This document shows, piece after piece, positions 48,201 through 63,960 of a stretch of DNA of 64,000 nt; positions within the stretch are counted from its first letter, which is position 1, and each line of letters starts with the position of its first letter. The DNA is taken from contig CALSEQ010000015.1 of assembly GCA_943735955.1 (NCBI GenBank), positions 1 through 64,000 of the forward strand, written 5' to 3'. Both the position numbers and the translations under genes were made by a program. The notes beneath the pieces were generated by a model. That model was given only the letters and a program-made list of their open reading frames with translations. It was not told the origin of the DNA and made no database searches. Source of the stretch: Piscicola geometra. Its lineage: Eukaryota > Annelida > Clitellata > Hirudinida > Piscicolidae.

Positions 48201-50343
48201 TTTACATATATTGCATATTTACATATATTAAATGTTTACATATATTGCATATTTACACATATTGCATATTTACATATATTACATATTTACATATATTGCA
48301 TATTTACATATATTGCATATTTACATATATTGCATATTTACATAATTTGCATATTTACATATATTGCATATTTACATATATTGCATATATTTATATATTG
48401 CATATTTACATATATTTCATATTTACATATATTGCATATTTACATATATTGCATATTTACATATATTGCATATTTACATATATTGCATATTTACATATAA
48501 TGCATATTTACATATATTGCATATTTACATATATTGCATATTTACGTATATTGCATATTTACATGTAATGCATATTTACATATATTGCATATTTGCATAT
48601 ATTGCATATTTACATATAATGCATATGTACATATATTGCATCTTTACATATATTGCATATTTACATATATTGCATATTTACATATATTGCATATTTACAT
48701 ATATTGCATATTTACATATATTGCATATTTACATATATTGCATATTTACATATATTGCTTATTTACATATATTGCATATTTACATATATTACATATTTAC
48801 ATATATTGCATATTTACATATATTGCATATTTACATATATTGCATATTTACATATATTGCATATTTACATATATTGCATATTTACATATATTGCATATTT
48901 ACATATATTGCATATTTACATATATTGCATATTTACATATATTGCATATTTGCATATATTGCATATTTACATATATTGCATATTTACATATATTAAATGT
49001 TTACATATATTGCATATTTACACATATTGCATATTTACATATATTACATATTTACATATATTGCATATTTACATATATTGCATATTTACATATATTGCAT
49101 ATTTACATATATTGCATATTTACATATATTGCATATTTACATATATTGAATATTTACATATATTGCATATTTACATATATTGCATATTTACATATATTGC
49201 ATATTTACATATATTGCATATTTACATATATTGCATATTTACATATATTGCATATTTACATATATTAAAAGTTTACATATATTGCATATTTACACATATT
49301 GCATATTTACATATATTGCATATTTACATATATTACATATTTACATATATTACATATTTACATATATTGCATATTTACATATATTGCATATTTACATATA
49401 TTGCATATTTACATATATTGCATATTTACATATATTGCATATTTACATATATTGCATATTTACATATATTGCATATTTAGATATATTGCATATTTACATA
49501 TATTGCATATTTGCATATATTGCATATTTACATATATTGCATATTTACATATATTAAATGTTTACATATATTGCATATTTACACATATTGCATATTTACA
49601 TATATTACATATTTACATATATTGCATATTTACATATATTGCATATTTACATATATTGCATATTTACATATATTGAATATTTACATATATTGCATATTTA
49701 CATATATTGAATATTTACATATATTGCATATTTACATATATTGCATATTTACATATATTGCATAGTTACATATATTGCATATTTACATATATTGCATATT
49801 TACATATATTGCATATTTACATATATTAAAAGTTTACATATATTGCATAGTTACACATATTGCATATTTACATATATTGCATATTTACATATATTACATA
49901 TTTACATATATTGCATATTTACATATATTGCATATTTACATATATTGCATATTTACATATATTGCATATTTACATATATTGCATATTTACATATATTGCA
50001 TATTTACATATATTGAATATTTACATATATTGCATATTTACATATATTACATATTTACATATATTGAATATTTCCATATATTGCATATTTACATATATTG
50101 CATATTAACATATATTGCATATTTACCTATATTGCATATTTACATATATTGCATATTTACATATATTGCATCTTTACATATATTGCATATTTACATATAT
50201 TGCATATTTACATATAATGCATATGTACATATATTGCATATTTACATATATTGAATATTTACATATATTGCATATTTACATATATTACATATTTACATAT
50301 ATTGAATATTTCCATATATTGCATATTTACATATATTGCATAT
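45293..50343. repeat. 5,051-bp higher-order block, copy A
   Basis: Every variant marker in this block is repeated 5,051 bp downstream (297 units plus 2 bp). The two extra bases come from two 18-bp units, CATATTTAAATTATACTG, at 46,138 and 46,326. Contents include GCATATATTTATATATTG, TATTGGTTATTAACAAAT near 47,730, ATTAAATGTTTAC and ATTAAAAGTTTAC units. The left edge is where GCATTTTAAC (copy A) and GCATATTAAC (copy B) differ. The one sequence difference I found between copies is TTTACAGCTATTG near 47,148-47,160 in copy A, which is consensus TTTACATATATTG in copy B. Confidence 0.93.
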
Positions 50344-53300
50344 TAACATATATTGCATATTTACATATATTGCATATTTACATATATTGCATATTTACAT
50401 ATATTGCATATTTACATATATTGCTTATTTACATATATTGCATATTTACATATATTGCATATTTACATATATTGCATATTTACATATATTGCATATTTAC
50501 ATATATTGCATATTTACATATATTGCATATTTACATATAATGCATATTTACATATATTGCATATTTACATATATTGCATATTTACATATATTGCATATTT
50601 ACATATATTGCATATTTACATATATTGCATATTTACATATATTGCATATTTACATACATTGCATATTTACATATATTGCATATTTACATATATTGCATAT
50701 TTACATATATTGCATATTTACATATATTGCATATTTACATATATTGCATATTTACATATATTGCATATTTACATATATTGCATATTTACATATATTGCAT
50801 ATTTACATATATTGCATATTTACATATATTGCATATTTACATATATTGCATATTTACATATATTGCATCTTTACATATATTGCATATTTACATATATTGC
50901 ATATTTACATATATTGCATATTTACATATATTGCCTATTTACATATATTGCATATTTACATATGTTGCATATATACATATATTGCATATTTTCATATATT
51001 GCATAATTACATATATTGCATATTTACATATATTGCATATTTACATATATTGCATATTTACATATATTTCATGTTTTCATATATTGCATATTTACATATA
51101 TTGCATATTTACATATATTGCATATTTAAATATATTGCATATTTACATATATTGCATATTTACATATATTGCATCTTTACATATATTGCATATTTAAATT
51201 ATACTGCATATTTACACATATTGCATATTTACATATATTGCATATTTACATATATTGCATATTTACATATATTGCATATTTACATATTATGCATTTATAC
51301 ATATATTGCATATTTACATATATTGCATCTTTACATATATTGCATATTTACATATATTGCATCTTTACATATATTGCATATTTAAATTATACTGCATATT
51401 TACACATATTGCATATTTACATATATTGCATATTTACATATATTGCATCTTTACATATATTGCACATTTACATATATTGCATATTTACATATATTGCATA
51501 TTTACATATATTGCATATTTACATATATTGCATATTTAAATATATTGCATATTTACATATATTGCTTATTTACATATATTGCATATTTACATATATTACA
51601 TATTTACATATATTGCATATTTACATATATTGCATATTTACATATATTGCATATTTACATATATTGCATATTTACATATATTGCATATTTACATATATTG
51701 CATATTTACATATATTGCATATTTACATATATTGCATATTTACATATATTGCATATTTACATATATTGCATGTTTACATATATTGCATATTTACATATAT
51801 TGCATATTTACATATATTGCATATTTACATATATTGCATATTTACATATATTGCATATTTACATATATTGCATATTTACATATATTGCATATTTACATAT
51901 ATTGCAAATTTACATATATTGCATATTTACATATATTGCATATTTACATATATTGCATATTTACATATATTGCATATTTACATATATTGCATAATTACAT
52001 ATATTGCATATTTACATATATTGCATATTTACATAAATTGCATATTTACATATATTGCATATTTACATATATTGCATATATTTATATATTGCATATTTAC
52101 ATATATTTCATATTTACATATATTGCATATTTACATATATTGCATATTTACATATATTGCATATTTACATATATTGCATATTTACATATAATGCATATTT
52201 ACATATATTGCATATTTACATATATTGCATATTTACGTATATTGCATATTTACATGTATTGCATATTTACATATATTGCATATTTACATATATTGCATAT
52301 TTACATATATTGCATATTTACATATATTGCATATTTACATATATTGCATATTTACATATATTGCATCTTTACATATATTGCATATTTACATATATTGCAT
52401 ATTTACATTTATTGCATATTTACATATATTGCATATTTACATATATTGCATATTCACATATATTGCATATTTACATATATTGCATATATACATATATTGC
52501 ATATTTACATATATTGCATATTTACATATATTGCATATTTACGTATATTGCATATTCACATGTATTGCATATTTACATATATTGCATATTTGCATATATT
52601 GCATATTTACATATATTGCATATTTACATATATTGCTAATTTACATATATTGCATATTTACATATATTGCATATTTACATATATTGCATATTTACATATA
52701 TTGCATATTTACATATATTGCATATTTACATATATTGCATATTTACATATATTGCATATTAACATATATTGGTTATTAACAAATATTGGATATTTACATA
52801 TATTGCATATTTACATATGTTGCATATTTACATATATTGCATCTTTAAATATATTGCATATTTACATTTATTGCATATTTACATATATTGCATATTTACA
52901 TATATTGCATATTTGCATATATTGCATATTTACATATAATGCATATTTACATATATTGCATACTTACATATATTGCATATTCACATATATTGCATATTTA
53001 CATATATTGCATATTTACATATATTGCATATTTACATATATTGCATATTTACATATATTGCATGTTTTCATATATTGCATATTTACATATATTGCATTTT
53101 AACATATATTGCATATTTACATATATTGCATATTTACATATATTGCATATTTACATATATTGCATATTAACATATATTGGATATTAACATATATTGGATA
53201 TTTACATATATTGCATATTTACATATATTGCATATTTACATATATTGCATATTTACATATATTGCATATTTACATATATTAAATGTTTACATATATTGCA

Positions 53301-55394
53301 TATTTACACATATTGCATATTTACATATATTACATATTTACATATATTGCATATTTACATATATTGCATATTTACATATATTGCATATTTACATAATTTG
53401 CATATTTACATATATTGCATATTTACATATATTGCATATATTTATATATTGCATATTTACATATATTTCATATTTACATATATTGCATATTTACATATAT
53501 TGCATATTTACATATATTGCATATTTACATATATTGCATATTTACATATAATGCATATTTACATATATTGCATATTTACATATATTGCATATTTACGTAT
53601 ATTGCATATTTACATGTAATGCATATTTACATATATTGCATATTTGCATATATTGCATATTTACATATAATGCATATGTACATATATTGCATCTTTACAT
53701 ATATTGCATATTTACATATATTGCATATTTACATATATTGCATATTTACATATATTGCATATTTACATATATTGCATATTTACATATATTGCATATTTAC
53801 ATATATTGCTTATTTACATATATTGCATATTTACATATATTACATATTTACATATATTGCATATTTACATATATTGCATATTTACATATATTGCATATTT
53901 ACATATATTGCATATTTACATATATTGCATATTTACATATATTGCATATTTACATATATTGCATATTTACATATATTGCATATTTACATATATTGCATAT
54001 TTGCATATATTGCATATTTACATATATTGCATATTTACATATATTAAATGTTTACATATATTGCATATTTACACATATTGCATATTTACATATATTACAT
54101 ATTTACATATATTGCATATTTACATATATTGCATATTTACATATATTGCATATTTACATATATTGCATATTTACATATATTGCATATTTACATATATTGA
54201 ATATTTACATATATTGCATATTTACATATATTGCATATTTACATATATTGCATATTTACATATATTGCATATTTACATATATTGCATATTTACATATATT
54301 GCATATTTACATATATTAAAAGTTTACATATATTGCATATTTACACATATTGCATATTTACATATATTGCATATTTACATATATTACATATTTACATATA
54401 TTACATATTTACATATATTGCATATTTACATATATTGCATATTTACATATATTGCATATTTACATATATTGCATATTTACATATATTGCATATTTACATA
54501 TATTGCATATTTACATATATTGCATATTTAGATATATTGCATATTTACATATATTGCATATTTGCATATATTGCATATTTACATATATTGCATATTTACA
54601 TATATTAAATGTTTACATATATTGCATATTTACACATATTGCATATTTACATATATTACATATTTACATATATTGCATATTTACATATATTGCATATTTA
54701 CATATATTGCATATTTACATATATTGAATATTTACATATATTGCATATTTACATATATTGAATATTTACATATATTGCATATTTACATATATTGCATATT
54801 TACATATATTGCATAGTTACATATATTGCATATTTACATATATTGCATATTTACATATATTGCATATTTACATATATTAAAAGTTTACATATATTGCATA
54901 GTTACACATATTGCATATTTACATATATTGCATATTTACATATATTACATATTTACATATATTGCATATTTACATATATTGCATATTTACATATATTGCA
55001 TATTTACATATATTGCATATTTACATATATTGCATATTTACATATATTGCATATTTACATATATTGAATATTTACATATATTGCATATTTACATATATTA
55101 CATATTTACATATATTGAATATTTCCATATATTGCATATTTACATATATTGCATATTAACATATATTGCATATTTACCTATATTGCATATTTACATATAT
55201 TGCATATTTACATATATTGCATCTTTACATATATTGCATATTTACATATATTGCATATTTACATATAATGCATATGTACATATATTGCATATTTACATAT
55301 ATTGAATATTTACATATATTGCATATTTACATATATTACATATTTACATATATTGAATATTTCCATATATTGCATATTTACATATATTGCATAT
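50344..55394. repeat. 5,051-bp higher-order block, copy B
   Basis: Directly tandem to copy A and nearly identical over its length (for example TTAAAAG at 49,265 and 54,316). Downstream of 55,394 the sequence follows the start of another copy for only about 50 bp, then departs at ACATGTATTG near 55,449, where copies A and B have ACATATATTG. This is therefore two full copies and a stub. Near-identity means a very recent duplication or, less happily, an assembly error at a satellite. Confidence 0.92.
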
Positions 55395-58300
55395 TAACAT
55401 ATATTGCATATTTACATATATTGCATATTTACATATATTGCATATTTACATGTATTGCATCTTTACATATATTGCATATTTACATATATTGCATATTTAC
55501 ATATAATGCATATGTACATATATTGCATCTTTACATATATTGCATATTTACATATATTGCATATTTACATATATTGCATATTTACATATATTGCATATTT
55601 ACATATATTGCATATTTACATATATTGCATATTTACATATATTGCTTATTTACATATATTGCATATTTACATATATTACATATTTACATATATTGCATAT
55701 TTACATATATTGCATATTTACATATATTGCATATTTACATATATTGCATATTTACATATATTGCATAATTACATATATTGCATATTTACATATATTGCAT
55801 ATTTACATATATTGCATATTTACATATATTGCATATTTACATATATTGCATGTTTTCATATATTGCGTATTTACATATATTGCATATTTACATATATTGC
55901 ATATTTAAATATATTGCATATTTACATATATTGCATCTTTACATATATTGCATATTTAAATTATACTGCATATTTACACATATTGCATATTTACATATAT
56001 TGCATATTTACATATATTGCATATTTACATATATTGCATATTTACATATTATGCATTTATACATATATTGCATATTTACATATATTGCATATTTACATAT
56101 ATTGCATATTTACATATATTGCATATTTACATATATTACATATTTACATATATTGCATATTTACTTATATTGCATATTTACATATATTGCATATTTACAT
56201 ATATTGCATATATTTATATATTGCATATTTACATATATTTCATATTTACATATATTGCATATTTACATATATTGCATATTTACATATATTGCATATTTAC
56301 ATATATTGCATATTTACATATAATGCATATTTACATATATTGCATATTTACATATATTGCATATTTACGTATATTGCATATTTACATGTAATGCATATTT
56401 ACATATATTGCATATTTGCATATATTGCATATTTACATATAATGCATATGTACATATATTGCATCTTTACATATATTGCATATTTACATATATTGCATAT
56501 TTACATATATTGCATATTTACATATATTGCATATTTACATATATTGCATATTTACATATATTGCATATTTACATATATTGCTTATTTACATATATTGCAT
56601 ATTTACATATATTACATTTTTACATATATTGAATATTTACATATATTGCATATTTACATATATTGCATATTTACATATATTGCATATTTACATATATTGC
56701 ATATTTACATAGATTGCATATTTACATATATTGCATATTTACATATATTGCATATTTACATATATTGCATATTTACATAAATTGCATATTTACATATATT
56801 GCATATTTACATATATTGCATATATTTATATATTGCATATTTACATATATTTCATATTTACATATATTGCATATTTACATATATTGCATATTTACATATA
56901 TTGCATATTTACATATATTGCATATTTACATATAATGCATATTTACATATATTGCATATTTACATATATTGCATATTTACGTATATTGCATATTTACATG
57001 TAATGCATATTTACATATATTGCATATTTGCATATATTGCATATTTACATATAATGCATATGTACATATATTGCATCTTTACATATATTGCATATTTACA
57101 TATATTGCATATTTACATATATTGCATATTTACATATATTGCATATTTACATATATTGCATTTTAACATATATTGCATACTTACATATATTGCATATTTA
57201 CATATATTGCATATTTACATATATTGCATATTTACATATATTGCATATTTACATATATTGCATATTTACATATATTGCATATTTACATATATTGCATATT
57301 CACATATATTGCATATTTACATATATTGCATATTTACATATATTGCATATTTACATATATTGCATGTTTTCATATATTGCATATTTACATATATTGCATT
57401 TTAACATATATTGCATATTTACATATATTGCATATTTACATATATTGCATATTTACATATTTTGCATATTTACATATATTGCTTATTTACATATATTGCA
57501 TATTTACATATATTGCTTATTTACATATATTGCATATTTACATATATTGCATTTTTACATATATTGCATATTTACATATATTGCATATTTACATATTATG
57601 CATTTATACATATATTGCATATTTACATATATTGCATATTTACATATATTGCATATTTACATATATTGCATATTTACATATATTGCAAATTTACATATAT
57701 TGCATACTTACATATATTGCATATTTACATATATTGCATATTTACATATATTGCAGATTTACATATATTGCATATTTACATATATTGCATATTTACATAT
57801 ATTACATATTTACATATATTGCATATTTACATATATTACATATTTACATATATTGCATATTTACATATATTGCATATTTACATATATTGCATATTTACAT
57901 ATATTGCATATTTACATATATTGCATATTTACATATATTGAATATTTACATATATTGCATATTTACATATATTGCATATTTACATATATTGCATAGTTAC
58001 ATATATTGCATATTTACATATATTGCATATTTACATATATTGCATATTTACATATATTAAAAGTTTACATATATTGCATAGTTACACATATTGCATATTT
58101 ACATATATTGCATATTTACATATATTACATATTTACATATATTGCATATTTACATATATTGCATATTTACATATATTGCATATTTACATATATTGCATAT
58201 TTACATATATTGCATATTAACATATATTGCATATTTACATATATTGAATATTTACATATATTGCATATTTACATATATTACATATTTACATATATTGAAT

Positions 58301-60300
58301 ATTTCCATATATTGCATATTTACATATATTGCATATTAACATATATTGCATATTTACATATATTGCATATTTACATATATTGCATATTTACATATATTGC
58401 ATCTTTACATATATTGCATATTTACATATATTGCATATTTACATATAATGCATATGTACATATATTGCATATTTACATATATTGAATATTTACATATATT
58501 GCATATTTACATATATTACATATTTACATATATTGAATATTTCCATATATTGCATATTTACATATATTGCATATTAACATATATTGCATATTTACATATA
58601 TTGCATATTTACATATATTGCATATTTACATATATTGCATCTTTACATATATTGCATATTTACATATATTGCATATTTACATATAATGCATATGTACATA
58701 TATTGCATCTTTACATATATTGCATATTTACATATATTGCATATTTACATATATTGCATATTTACATATATTGCATATTTACATATATTGCATATTTACA
58801 TATATTGCATATTTACATATATTGCTTATTTACATATATTGCATATTTACATATATTACATATTTACATATATTGCATATTTACATATATTGCATATTTA
58901 CATATATTGCATATTTACATATATTGCATATTTACATATATTGCATAATTACATATATTGCATATTTACATATATTGCATATTTACATATATTGCATATT
59001 TACATATATTGCATATTTACATATATTGCATGTTTTCATATATTGCGTATTTACATATATTGCATATTTACATATATTGCATATTTAAATATATTGCATA
59101 TTTACATATATTGCATATTTACATATATTGCATCTTTACATATATTGCATATTTAAATTATACTGCATATTTACACATATTGCATATTTACATATATTGC
59201 ATATTTACATATATTGCATATTTACATATATTGCATATTTACATATTATGCATTTATACATATATTGCATATTTACATATATTGCATATTTACATATATT
59301 GCATATTTACATATATTGCATATTTACATATATTACATATTTACATATATTGCATATTTACTTATATTGCATATTTACATATATTGCATATTTACATATA
59401 TTGCATATATTTATATATTGCATATTTACATATATTTCATGTTTACATATATTGCATAATTACATATATTGCATATTTACATATATTGCATATTTACATA
59501 TATTGCATATTTACATATAATGCATATTTACATATATTGCATACTTACATATATTGCATATTTACGTATATTGCATATTTACATGTAATGCATATTTACA
59601 TATATTGCATATTTGCATATATTGCATATTTACATATAATGCATATGTACATATATTGCATCTTTACATATATTGCATATTTACATATATTGCATATTTA
59701 CATATATTGCATATTTACATATATTGCATATTTACATATATTGCATATTTACATATATTGCATATTTACATATATTGCTTATTTACATATATTGCATATT
59801 TACATATATTACATATTTACATATATTGAATATTTACATATATTGCATATTTACATATATTGCATATTTACATATATTGCATATTTACATATATTGCATA
59901 TTTACATATATTGCATATTTACATATATTGCATATTTACATATATTGCATATTTACATATATTGCATATTTGCATATATTGCATATTTACATATATTGCA
60001 TATTTACATATATTAAATGTTTACATATATTGCATATTTACACATATTGCATATTTACATGTATTACATATTTACATATATTGCATATTTACATATATTG
60101 CATATTTACATATATTGCATATTTACATATATTGCATATTTACATATATTGCATATTTACATATATTGAATATTTACATATATTGCATATTTACATATAT
60201 TGCATATTTACATATATTGCATATTTACATATATTGCATATTTACATATATTGCATATTTACATATATTGCATATTTACATATATTGCATATTTACATAT
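54651..60300. repeat. Paired blocks offset by 3,180/3,197 bp
   Basis: From ATTACATATTTAC at 54,651, the variant order recurs from 57,831 at 3,180 bp (187 units plus 1). After about 56.0/59.2 kb the offset becomes 3,197 bp, one unit more. Shared markers include GCATAGTTAC, TTAAAAGTTTAC, GAATATTTCC, GCATATTAAC, TAATGCATATGTAC and GCATATATTTATATATTG. Small differences exist, for instance ATTGAATA near 54,725 against ATTGCATA near 57,905. The copies are less alike than the two 5,051-bp blocks. Confidence 0.8.
57158..57837. repeat. 680-bp block matching 39,608-40,287, out of place
   Basis: This 40-unit segment follows the variant order of 39,608-40,287 at a constant offset of 17,550 bp. It includes both GCATTTTAAC units, GCATACTTAC, GCTTATTTAC, ATTATGCATTTATAC, and the GCAAATTT / CATACTTAC / GCAGATTT triad found elsewhere only at 30.5-44.7 kb. 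At the left the match ends because 39,573 has GCATGTTTTC while 57,123 has a consensus unit. At the right it ends at about 57,831, where the flanking 3,180-bp duplicate begins. I saw no difference inside the block among the markers compared. Confidence 0.88.
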
Positions 60301-61130
60301 ATTGCATATTTACATATATTGCATATTTACATATATTAAAAGTTTACATATATTGCATATTTACACATATTGCATATTTACATATATTGCATATTTACAT
60401 ATATTACATATTTACATATATTACATATTTACATATATTGCATATTTACATATATTGCATATTTACATATATTGCATATTTACATATATTGCATATTTAC
60501 ATATATTGCATATTTACATATATTGCATATTTACATATATTGCATATTTACATACATTGCATATTTACATATATTGCATATTTGCATATATTGCATATTT
60601 ACATATATTGCATATTTACATATATTAAATGTTTACATATATTGCATATTTACACATATTGCATATTTACATATATTACATATTTACATATATTGCATAT
60701 TTACATATATTGCATATTTACATATATTGCATATTTACATATATTGCATATTTACATATATTGCATATTTACATATATTGAATATTTACATATATTGCAT
60801 ATTTACATATATTGCATATTTACATATATTGCATATTTACATATATTGCATATTTACATATATTGCATATTTACATATATTGCATATTTACATATATTAA
60901 AAGTTTACATATATTGCATATTTACACATATTGCATATTTACATATATTGCATATTTACATATATTACATATTTACATATATTGCATATTTACATATATT
61001 GCATATTTACATATATTGCATATTTACATATATTGCATATTTACATATATTGCATATTTACATATATTGCATATTTACATATATTGAATATTTACATATA
61101 TTGCATATTTACATATATTGCATATTTACA
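60200..61130. repeat. Local duplications at 561 and 612 bp
   Basis: The order GCATATTTAC units, ATTAAAAGTTTAC, TTTACACATATTG, ATTACATATTTAC recurs with offset 561 bp (60,370 to 60,931; 33 units), and 60,200 pairs with 60,812 at 612 bp (36 units). An ATTAAATGTTTAC unit with TTTGCATATATTG upstream marks the first copy. These are members of the ATTAAA(T/A)G family confined to about 48.2-63.8 kb. Confidence 0.7.
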
Positions 61131-62064
61131 TATATTGAATATTTACATATATTGCATATTTACATATATTGCATATTAACATATATTGCATATTTACATA
61201 TATTGCATATTTACATATATTGCATATTTACATATATTGCATCTTTACATATTTTGCATATTTACATATATTGCATATTTACATATAATGCATATGTACA
61301 TATATTGCATCTTTACATATATTGCATATTTACATATATTGCATATTTACATATATTGCATATTTACATATATTGCATATTTACATATATTGCATATTTA
61401 CATATATTGCATATTTACATATATTGCTTATTTACATATATTGCATATTTACATATATTACATATTTACATATATTGCATATTTACATATATTGCATATT
61501 TACATATATTGCATATTTACATATATTGCATATTTACATATATTGCATAATTACATATATTGCATATTTACATATATTGCATATTTACATATATTGCATA
61601 TTTACATATATTGCATATTTACATATATTGCATGTTTTCATATATTGCGTATTTACATATATTGAATATTTACATATATTGCATATTTAAATATATTGCA
61701 TATTTACATATATTGCATATTTACATATATTCCATCTTTACATATATTGCATATTTAAATTATACTGCATATTTACACATATTGCATATTTACATATATT
61801 GCATATTTACATATATTGCATATTTACATATATTGCATATTTACATATTATGCATTTATACATATATTGCATATTTACATATATTGCATCTTTACATATA
61901 TTGCATATTTACATATATTGCATCTTTACATATATTGCATATTTAAATTATACTGCATATTTACACATATTGCATATTTACATATATTGCATATTTACAT
62001 ATATTGCATATTTACATATATTGCATATTTACATATATTGCATATTTACATATATTGCATATTC

Positions 62065-62601
62065 ACATATATTGCATATTTACATATATTGCATATTTAC
62101 ATATATTGCATATTTACATATATTGCATATTTACATATATTGCATATTTACATATATTGCATATTTACATATATTGCATATTTACATATATTGCATATTT
62201 ACATATATTGCATATTTACATATATTGCATATTTACATATATTGCATATTTACATATATTGCATATTTACATATATTGCATATTTACATATATTGCATAT
62301 TTACATATATTGCATATTTACATATATTGCATATTTACATATATTGCATATTTACATATATTGCATATTTACATATATTGCATATTTACATATATTGCAT
62401 ATTTACATATATTGCATATTTACATATATTGCATATTTACATATATTGCATATTTACATATATTGCATATTTACATATATTGCATATTTACATATATTGC
62501 ATATTTACATATATTGCATATTTACATATATTGCATATTTACATATATTGCATATTTACATATATTGCATATTTACATATATTGCATATTTACATATATT
62601 G
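62065..62601. repeat. Perfectly homogeneous run of about 31 consensus units
   Basis: From just after the CATATTCAC variant at 62,059-62,064 to the GAATATTTAC variant at 62,601, every base fits CATATTTACATATATTG. This is 537 bp without a substitution or slip, the longest perfect run I found. Another mostly perfect stretch follows at about 62,690-63,002. Confidence 0.9.
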
Positions 62602-62610
62602 AATATTTAC

Positions 62611-63960
62611 ATAAATTGCATATTTACATATATTGCATATTTACATATATTGCATATATTTATATATTGCATATTTACATATATTTCATATTTACATATA
62701 TTGCATATTTACATATATTGCATATTTACATATATTGCATATTTACATATATTGCATATTTACATATATTGCATATTTACATATATTGCATATTTACATA
62801 TATTGCATATTTACATATATTGCATATTTACATATATTGCATATTTACATATATTGCATATTTACATATATTGCATATTTACATATATTGCATATTTACA
62901 TATATTGCATATTTACATATATTGCATATTTACATATATTGCATATTTACATATATTGCATATTTACATATATTGCATATTTACATATATTGCATATTTA
63001 CATAAATTGCATATTTACATATATTGCATATTTACATATATTGCATATATTTATATATTGCATATTTACATATATTTCATATTTACATATATTGCATATT
63101 TACATATATTGCATATTTACATATATTGCATATTTACATATATTGCATATTTACATATATTGCATATTTACATATATTGCATATTTACATATATTGCATA
63201 TTTACATATATTGCATATTTGCATATATTGCATATTTACATATATTGCATATTTACATATATTAAATGTTTACATATATTGCATATTTACACATATTGCA
63301 TATTTACATATATTACATATTTACATATATTGCATATTTACATATATTGCATATTTACATATATTGCATATTTACATATATTGCATATTTACATATATTG
63401 CATATTTACATATATTGAATATTTACATATATTGCATATTTACATATATTGCATATTTACATATATTGCATAGTTACATATATTGCATATTTACATATAT
63501 TGCATATTTACATATATTGCATATTTACATATATTAAAAGTTTACATATATTGCATAGTTACACATATTGCATATTTACATATATTGCATATTTACATAT
63601 ATTACATATTTACATATATTGCATATTTACATATATTGCATATTTACATATATTGCATATTTACATATATTGCATATTTACATATATTGCATATTTACAT
63701 ATATTGCATATTTACATATATTGCATATTTGCATATATTGCATATTTACATATATTGCATATTTACATATATTAAATGTTTACATATATTGCATATTTAC
63801 ACATATTGCATATTTACATATATTACATATTTACATATATTGCATATTTACATATATTGCATATTTACATATATTGCATATTTACATATATTGCATATTT
63901 GCATATATTGCATATTTACATATATTGCATATTTACATATATTGAATATTTACATATATT
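62611..63960. repeat. Terminal short duplications (391, 510 and 170 bp)
   Basis: ATAAATTGCA, followed by GCATATATTTATATATTG and ATATATTTCAT, occurs at 62,611 and 63,002, a 391-bp (23-unit) offset. GCATATTTGCATATATTG followed by ATTAAATGTTTAC occurs at about 63,213 and 63,723 (510 bp, 30 units), and the GCATATTTGC unit again at about 63,893 (170 bp, 10 units). The array then runs off the window. Confidence 0.8.

Noticed and set aside
57158..57837. Transposon insertion
   Set aside because: The block consists wholly of 17-bp units in the same orientation, with no terminal inverted repeats, target duplication or coding capacity, so copying within the array explains it better.
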